Of a DNA stretch of 64,000 nt, positions 59,019 through 64,000 are shown piece after piece. Position 1 is the stretch's first letter. The number at the start of each line of letters is the position of its first letter. A program made the position numbers and the translations under genes. Under the pieces are notes generated by a model, which saw only the letters and a program-made list of their open reading frames with translations, was not told the origin of the DNA and searched no databases. The stretch is taken from the NCBI GenBank assembly GCA_963700925.1, contig OY969553.1, positions 2,852,001-2,916,000 on the forward strand, read 5' to 3'. The stretch comes from CAWJMD01 sp963700925 (GTDB lineage: Bacteria > Actinomycetota > Actinomycetes > Actinomycetales > CAWJMD01).

Positions 59019-60070
59019 TCGCGCTGGTGGGCGGCGCGGTGGTGGCCGCTGTGCAGACACAGCCCGCCCCACCCGAGACCTTCCCGCTCGGCGCGGGGGA
59101 GGCGGTGCTGTTCTGGGTGCTCGCGCCGCTGATGGTGCTGGCAGCGCTGGGCCTGCTGTTCGTGAAGAAGGCGGTGCACGCGGCGACTCTCGTTGGCTTC
59201 GTGATGGTTTCGGTGGCCGTCCTCTACGCCGCGCAAGACGCGGCGTTCCTGTTCGCCGCGCAGATCGTCGTCTACACCGGCGCCGTGATGATGCTGTTCC
59301 TGTTCGTCCTGATGCTGGTCGGCGTGGACTCGGCCGACTCGCTCGTCGAGACGATCAAGGGCCAACGGTGGATCGGGCTGCTCGCGGGCCTAGGCCTGGC
59401 GTTCATCCTCGTCACGGTCGTGACCGGGGTGTCGTTCTGGTTCCTCGACTGGGACAAGCCGCACCTGGTGCCGTCCACCGTCGAAGGAGCGACAGCGCCA
59501 GCTGCGGGCTGGCCGGCACCGGCCGGCCTCGAGGTCGCCAACACCGACGGCAACCCTGTCGGGGTGGCACGGCTCGTGTTCGGCCGGTACGTGTTCGCGT
59601 TCGAGATCGTCGGAACGCTGCTGGTGACCGCGGCGCTCGGCGCGATCCTCCTGACACACTCAGAACGACTGCGGCCCAAGGCGACCCAGCGCTCGCTGTC
59701 GGAAGACCGCGTCCGCGCCGGCACCCACGTGCCGCCCCTGCCGGCGCCCGGCGTCTTCGCGCGCCACAACGCCGTCGACACCCCCGCGCTGCTGCCCGAC
59801 GGGCGCCCAAGCGAGCTGTCGGTCTCGCGAGTGCTGCGGGCCCGCGGCCAGAACCAGCCGGTGCCCGGCGCAGCGGGACGGCTGGCCATCACCGAGGATG
59901 CGCTCGTCGGTCAGAGGCCAGGGGAAGCCGCCCCCGCCGAGACAGCGGAGGCGCGCACCGGGCGGCTAACGACGGGGCCCGACCCGTCCGAGGTGTCCGG
60001 GCCGTCCGGCGGCTCGGTGGCCGATGCCACGAGACGCTCAGGTCCGGGCGAGAGCGAGTCCCCGCGATGA
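59015..60070 (+). CDS. nuoJ: NADH-quinone oxidoreductase subunit J
   Basis: 351 residues. Five membrane helices in the first 210 residues, including AQIVVYTGAVMMLFLFVLML with the pi-bulge region. About 130 hydrophilic C-terminal residues follow that have no counterpart in E. coli NuoJ but are common in actinobacteria. Overlaps nuoK by 4 nt. Confidence 0.94.
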   Translation: MIALVGGAVVAAVQTQPAPPETFPLGAGEAVLFWVLAPLMVLAALGLLFVKKAVHAATLVGFVMVSVAVLYAAQDAAFLFAAQIVVYTGAVMMLFLFVLMLVGVDSADSLVETIKGQRWIGLLAGLGLAFILVTVVTGVSFWFLDWDKPHLVPSTVEGATAPAAGWPAPAGLEVANTDGNPVGVARLVFGRYVFAFEIVGTLLVTAALGAILLTHSERLRPKATQRSLSEDRVRAGTHVPPLPAPGVFARHNAVDTPALLPDGRPSELSVSRVLRARGQNQPVPGAAGRLAITEDALVGQRPGEAAPAETAEARTGRLTTGPDPSEVSGPSGGSVADATRRSGPGESESPR

Positions 60071-60366
60071 TGATCGAGCACTACCTGGTGCTGTCCGCGA
60101 TCCTCTTCTCGATCGGGGCCACGACCGTCCTGGTGCGCCGCAACGCCATCGTCGTGTTCATGGGCGTCGAGCTGATGCTGAACGCCTCGAACCTCGCCCT
60201 GGTGACCTTCTCGCGCATGCAGGGCAACCTCTCCGGCCAGGTCATCGCGTTCTTCGTGATGGTGGTCGCCGCCGCCGAGGTGGTCGTCGGCCTGGCGATC
60301 ATCGTGTCCATCTTCCGCACCCGCAGGTCAGCGTCGGTCGACGACGCGAACCTGCTGAAGTACTGA
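60067..60366 (+). CDS. nuoK: NADH-quinone oxidoreductase subunit K
   Basis: 99 residues from ATG 60067, three helices. The two proton-path glutamates are in VFMGVELMLNASNL and AAAEVVVGLAI. Full length and intact. Confidence 0.96.
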   Translation: MMIEHYLVLSAILFSIGATTVLVRRNAIVVFMGVELMLNASNLALVTFSRMQGNLSGQVIAFFVMVVAAAEVVVGLAIIVSIFRTRRSASVDDANLLKY

Positions 60367-60379
60367 AGGGACGGCTCGG

Positions 60380-62338
60380 GTGAACCCCCTGACCCTGTCC
60401 GCTGCCCTCGCGGAGCCGACCGCGCCGCACGCGGTCGCCGCAGCCAGCGGCGGCTTCGAGACGGGTGCCTGGCTGCTGGTGGCGATGCCGCTGGCGGGTG
60501 CGTTCGCGCTGCTGCTGGGCGGCCGACGCACCGACCGCTGGGGCCACTGGCTCGCCGTCGCCCTGTCGTGGGCCGCGTTCGTTCTCGGCGCTCTCGTGTT
60601 CTTCTCGCTGCTCGGCCACGACGTCGAGGAACGGGTGCGCAACCTCCACCTGTTCACCTGGGTGCCGGCAGGGAGCTTCCAGGTCGAGGCCGGCATGCAG
60701 CTCGACCCGCTCTCGCTGACGTTCGTGCTGCTGATCACGTTCGTGGGTTCCCTGATCCACGTGTACTCCGTCGCGTACATGGAGCACGACCCCGACCGGC
60801 GCCGGTTCTTCGCCTACCTGAACCTGTTCGTCGCCGCGATGCTGCTGCTGGTGCTGGCCGACAACTACCTCCTCCTCTACGTCGGCTGGGAGGGCGTCGG
60901 TCTCGCCTCGTACCTGCTGATCGGGTTCTGGAACCAGAACCCCGTGTACGCGACGGCGGCGAACAAGGCCTTCTTCCTCAACCGCATCGGTGACATGGGC
61001 CTCGGGCTGGCGATCATGTCCATGTTCTTCGTCTTCGGCGCCGTCGACTTCCAGACCGTGCTGACCGGAGCGGAGGGCGCCTCCGAGGGTTGGCTCACCT
61101 TCATCGGCCTGATGCTGCTGCTGGCAGCCTGCGGCAAGTCGGCGCAGTTCCCGCTGCAGTCCTGGCTCGGCGACGCCATGGCCGGCCCGACGCCCGTCTC
61201 GGCACTGATCCACGCGGCGACGATGGTGACCGCCGGCGTGTACCTCGTCGTCCGCTCGGGTGCGGTCTTCGAGGGTGCGCCGACAGCCCAGCTGGCCGTC
61301 GTCATCGTCGGGGCGATCACGCTGGTCTTCGGTGCGATCGTCGGCTGCGCCAAGGACGACATCAAGAAGGCCCTTGCGGCGTCGACGATGTCGCAGATCG
61401 GCTACATGATGCTCGCGGCCGGGCTCGGACCGGTCGGCTACGCGTTCGCGATCTTCCACCTGATCACGCACGGCTTCTTCAAGGCCGGCATGTTCCTCGG
61501 CGCCGGCTCGGTCATGCACGGCATGGACAACGAGGTCGACATGCGCCGGTTCGGCGCCCTCGCCGGCCGGATGCGCACCACGTGGCTCACCTTCGGGGCG
61601 GGCTGGCTGGCGATCATCGGCTTCCCGTTCCTGTCCGGGTTCTGGAGCAAGGACCGGATCATCGAGGCCGCGTTCGTCGGGGAGGGTTGGCGTCCCTGGG
61701 TGTTCGGCTCGGTCGCGATGCTGGCCGCCGGCCTGACGGCCTTCTACATGTCGCGTCTGTTCTTCATGACCTTCCACGGCCGCAAGCGCTGGGACGACGG
61801 TGCCGACGCAGCACACCCGCACGAGTCGCCGCTGCTGATGACCGTGCCGATGATCGTCCTCGCGGCTGGCTCGGTGCTGGCCGGTGGGCTGATGCTGCTG
61901 GTCGGGTTCCCCGTCTGGCTCGAGCCGGCGACCGGCCACGCCGAGCATCACGAGCCGGTCCTTCCGGTGCTCGTGATCACTGTGATGACACTGGCTTTCG
62001 TGCTGGTCGGCGTCGCCCTCGCATGGCGGCAGTACTGGGCCGCCGACGTGCCCGCGGTCGCCCCGCGCGGCAGTCTCGCGACCCGCGCCGCCCGCGCCGA
62101 CCTGTACCAGGAGGTGGTGAACTCGTCCGCCTTCGAGCGACCGGGCCTGTACCTGACGCGGTCGCTGGTGTACGTCGACCAGCGCGGCATCGACGGCGCT
62201 GTCGTCGGTGGCGCGGCCCTGACGACAGGTTTCGGCGGCTGGCTGCGGACGCTGCAGAACGGGTTCGTCCGCTCGTACGCGGCGATCATGCTCGTCGGCT
62301 TCATCGTCGTGATCACGGCGATCCTGGTGGTGAGGTGA
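60380..62338 (+). CDS. nuoL: NADH-quinone oxidoreductase subunit L
   Basis: 652 residues from GTG 60380. Antiporter-like proton pump subunit: glutamate in VGWEGVGLASYLLIGFW, lysine in GKSAQFPLQSWLGDAMAGPTPVSALIHAATMVTAG, histidines in IFHLITHGFFKAGMFLGAGS, and the late lateral helix near the C-terminus. Distal membrane arm. Confidence 0.96.
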   Translation: MNPLTLSAALAEPTAPHAVAAASGGFETGAWLLVAMPLAGAFALLLGGRRTDRWGHWLAVALSWAAFVLGALVFFSLLGHDVEERVRNLHLFTWVPAGSFQVEAGMQLDPLSLTFVLLITFVGSLIHVYSVAYMEHDPDRRRFFAYLNLFVAAMLLLVLADNYLLLYVGWEGVGLASYLLIGFWNQNPVYATAANKAFFLNRIGDMGLGLAIMSMFFVFGAVDFQTVLTGAEGASEGWLTFIGLMLLLAACGKSAQFPLQSWLGDAMAGPTPVSALIHAATMVTAGVYLVVRSGAVFEGAPTAQLAVVIVGAITLVFGAIVGCAKDDIKKALAASTMSQIGYMMLAAGLGPVGYAFAIFHLITHGFFKAGMFLGAGSVMHGMDNEVDMRRFGALAGRMRTTWLTFGAGWLAIIGFPFLSGFWSKDRIIEAAFVGEGWRPWVFGSVAMLAAGLTAFYMSRLFFMTFHGRKRWDDGADAAHPHESPLLMTVPMIVLAAGSVLAGGLMLLVGFPVWLEPATGHAEHHEPVLPVLVITVMTLAFVLVGVALAWRQYWAADVPAVAPRGSLATRAARADLYQEVVNSSAFERPGLYLTRSLVYVDQRGIDGAVVGGAALTTGFGGWLRTLQNGFVRSYAAIMLVGFIVVITAILVVR

Positions 62339-62340
62339 GC

Positions 62341-63888
62341 ATGAGCCTGTCCGAGCTGCCGTTGCTGACGATCGTCGGGGCGACGCCCCTGCTCGGCGTC
62401 GCCGTGCTGATGCTGATGCCGGCCGGCCTGAGCCGGTACTGCCGCCACGTCGCCCTCGGCGCGTCCCTGCTGACCCTGGCGCTGGTGTCCGTGATGGCCT
62501 CGCAGTTCCGCGTCGGCGAGGCCGGCTCGCACCAGTTCGTCGAGACGTACTCGTGGATACCGCAGCTCGGCGTCTCCTACGCCCTGGGTGTGGACGGGAT
62601 CGGCCTCGTGATGGTCGTGCTGTCAGCCGTGCTGGTGCCCGTCTGCCTGCTCGCGTCGTGGCACGACGCGGGAACCGACCCCCGCCGCATGCGGACGTTC
62701 TTCGCCCTCGTGCTGGTGCTCGAGACCATGGTGTTCGGCGTCTTCGCGGCCCGCGACGTGTTCATGTTCTACGTCTTCTTCGAGGCGATGCTGGTGCCGA
62801 TGTACTTCCTGATCGGCAGCTTCGGCGGGCCGCAGGGCAAGTACGCGGCGGTCAAGTTCCTGCTGTTCAGCCTGGTCGGCGGACTGCTGATGCTGGTCGC
62901 GGTGATCGGCCTCTACCTGCAGGGCGAAGGTGGCGACCAGGGGTTCCTCACGAGCAACCTCACCGGTATCGCGTTCTCCTCCACCGGCGTCGAGCGGCTT
63001 CTGTTCGCGGGCTTCTTCTTCGCCTTCGCGGTGAAGGCCCCGATGTGGCCGCTGCACACCTGGCTGCCCGACGCGGCCGCCAGCGCGACGCCGGGTGGGG
63101 CGGTGCTGCTGGTCGGGGTGCTCGACAAGGTCGGCACGTTCGGCATGTTCACCCTCTGCCTGCCGCTGTTCCCGGAGGCGAGCCGATGGGCAGCGCCGGT
63201 GATCGTCGTCCTCGCTGTGATCTCGATCCTCTACGGAGCGCTGCTCGCGATCGGGCAGAGCGACCTCAAGCGCCTGATCGCCTTCACGTCGATCTCTCAC
63301 TTCGGCTTCATCGTGCTGGGCATCTTCGCGATGACCTCGTCGGGCCAGGCCGGGTCGATGCTGTACATGGTCAACCACGGCTTCTCCACGGCCGCCCTGT
63401 TCCTGCTCGCCGGCATGTTCATCTCCCGGTACGGCACGTCGCGCATCGGCGACTACGGCGGGGTGCAGAGGGTGACCCCTCTGCTCGCCGGGGCGTTCCT
63501 GGTGGCGGGCCTGTCTACGCTGTCACTGCCAGGGCTGTCGAGCTTCATCAGCGAGATCCTCGTGCTCGTGGGCACGTTCAGCCGCTACCCGGTCGCGGCG
63601 GTGCTCGCCACGGTGGGCATCGTGCTCGCGGCGCTGTACATCCTGCTGACCTACCGGCGGATGGCCACCGGGCCGGTGCGCGAGCGGATGCGCGGCGTCG
63701 CCGACATGCGCTCCCGTGAGGTGTGGGTGGCCGCGCCGCTGATCGCAGTGATCGTGGCGCTCGGCTTCTACCCGGCGCCCGTCCTCGACGTCATCAACCC
63801 GGCGGTCGAGCGGACGATGAGCGAGGTGGGCGTCAGCGACCCCGCTCCGCTGCTCCCCGCGTCCGCCGACGAAGGGACTGAGCCGTGA
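62341..63888 (+). CDS. nuoM: NADH-quinone oxidoreductase subunit M
   Basis: 515 residues from ATG 62341. FYVFFEAMLVPMYFLIG carries the conserved glutamate, KAPMWPLHTWLPDAAASATPGGAVLLVGVL the central lysine and KLGTFG-like turn (here DKVGTFG), and AFTSISHFGFIVLG the histidine helix. Second antiporter-like pump subunit. Overlaps nuoN by 4 nt. Confidence 0.96.
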   Translation: MSLSELPLLTIVGATPLLGVAVLMLMPAGLSRYCRHVALGASLLTLALVSVMASQFRVGEAGSHQFVETYSWIPQLGVSYALGVDGIGLVMVVLSAVLVPVCLLASWHDAGTDPRRMRTFFALVLVLETMVFGVFAARDVFMFYVFFEAMLVPMYFLIGSFGGPQGKYAAVKFLLFSLVGGLLMLVAVIGLYLQGEGGDQGFLTSNLTGIAFSSTGVERLLFAGFFFAFAVKAPMWPLHTWLPDAAASATPGGAVLLVGVLDKVGTFGMFTLCLPLFPEASRWAAPVIVVLAVISILYGALLAIGQSDLKRLIAFTSISHFGFIVLGIFAMTSSGQAGSMLYMVNHGFSTAALFLLAGMFISRYGTSRIGDYGGVQRVTPLLAGAFLVAGLSTLSLPGLSSFISEILVLVGTFSRYPVAAVLATVGIVLAALYILLTYRRMATGPVRERMRGVADMRSREVWVAAPLIAVIVALGFYPAPVLDVINPAVERTMSEVGVSDPAPLLPASADEGTEP

Positions 63889-64000
63889 TCGCCCTGGACG
63901 TGCTCGCCGCGGTGCTGGCCGATGCACCCGTGCCGGTCGCCCCGTCCGCCGGCTTCGAGCCCCCCACCGTCGACTGGGTGGCGGTCTGGCCGGTCACCGC
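63885..64000 (+). CDS. nuoN: NADH-quinone oxidoreductase subunit N, start only
   Basis: GTG 63885 overlaps the nuoM stop. The 38 visible residues (IALDVLAAVLADAPV, then FEPPTVDWVAVWPV) fit the start of an actinobacterial NuoN leading into the first helix. The rest lies beyond the window. Confidence 0.88.
   Translation, partial: MIALDVLAAVLADAPVPVAPSAGFEPPTVDWVAVWPVT

Overview
The window is one gene-dense stretch of a very GC-rich actinobacterial chromosome. GTG and even TTG starts are frequent, ATGA/GTGA/TGATG overlaps are common, and many promoters are of the TANNNT leaderless type. Gene content and order (Ppx, sugar isomerase, proC, BldC-like HTH, bS22, epimerase, acyltransferase, then grx-rex-hem, ccs, men and nuo) resemble Streptomyces and Mycobacterium. 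The DUF222/HNH endonuclease, the CRP-type sites and the overall style suggest Nocardioidaceae or another Propionibacteriales member. That placement is inference. No tRNA, rRNA, CRISPR array, phage or intact insertion sequence was recognised.

Layout. 1-2.4 kb: a cut-off HIT protein, a non-coding stretch with two copies of a stem-loop repeat, and a frameshifted DUF222/HNH endonuclease. 2.5-9.9 kb: methyltransferase plus cysteine-rich protein, Ppx, sugar isomerase/TetR/ABC exporter, proline dehydrogenase and proC. 9.9-16.1 kb: KtrA/KtrB potassium uptake, AcuC, a small HTH protein, the 32-residue ribosomal protein bS22, an epimerase and an acyltransferase. 16.2-20.4 kb: membrane protein plus multicopper oxidase, then a BldN-like ECF sigma factor with a DUF5667 (RsbN-like) partner. 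20.4-29.3 kb: glutaredoxin, Rex and haem synthesis (hemA-C-D-B, hemL), with yceI/marR in between. 29.3-33.9 kb: phosphatase and the system II cytochrome c maturation set (TlpA, CcdA, ResB, CcsB). 33.9-45.7 kb: small regulators and the menaquinone genes menA, E, B, C, D, F, G, with a secreted S1 protease inserted. 45.8-64 kb: CsbD, a Na+/H+ antiporter, geranylgeranyl reductase (MenJ type) and nuoA-N, with nuoN cut by the window end.

How the genes fit together. Most of the window builds one machine, the aerobic respiratory chain: haem for cytochromes, covalent haem attachment, menaquinone, quinone side-chain saturation and complex I. Two near-consensus Rex operators, one in front of rex-hemACDB and one in front of the geranylgeranyl reductase-nuo block, suggest joint NADH/NAD+ control. 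Three sites fitting the Streptomyces Crp motif GTG-N6-GNCAC lie in front of nuoA, glutaredoxin and the membrane protein/multicopper oxidase pair.

Three reading frames are broken (HNH endonuclease, hemL, menG). Two of these would normally be needed for respiration, so the menG break (a G run) and possibly the hemL break (a 12-bp tandem repeat) may be sequence errors or unstable tracts and should be checked first.
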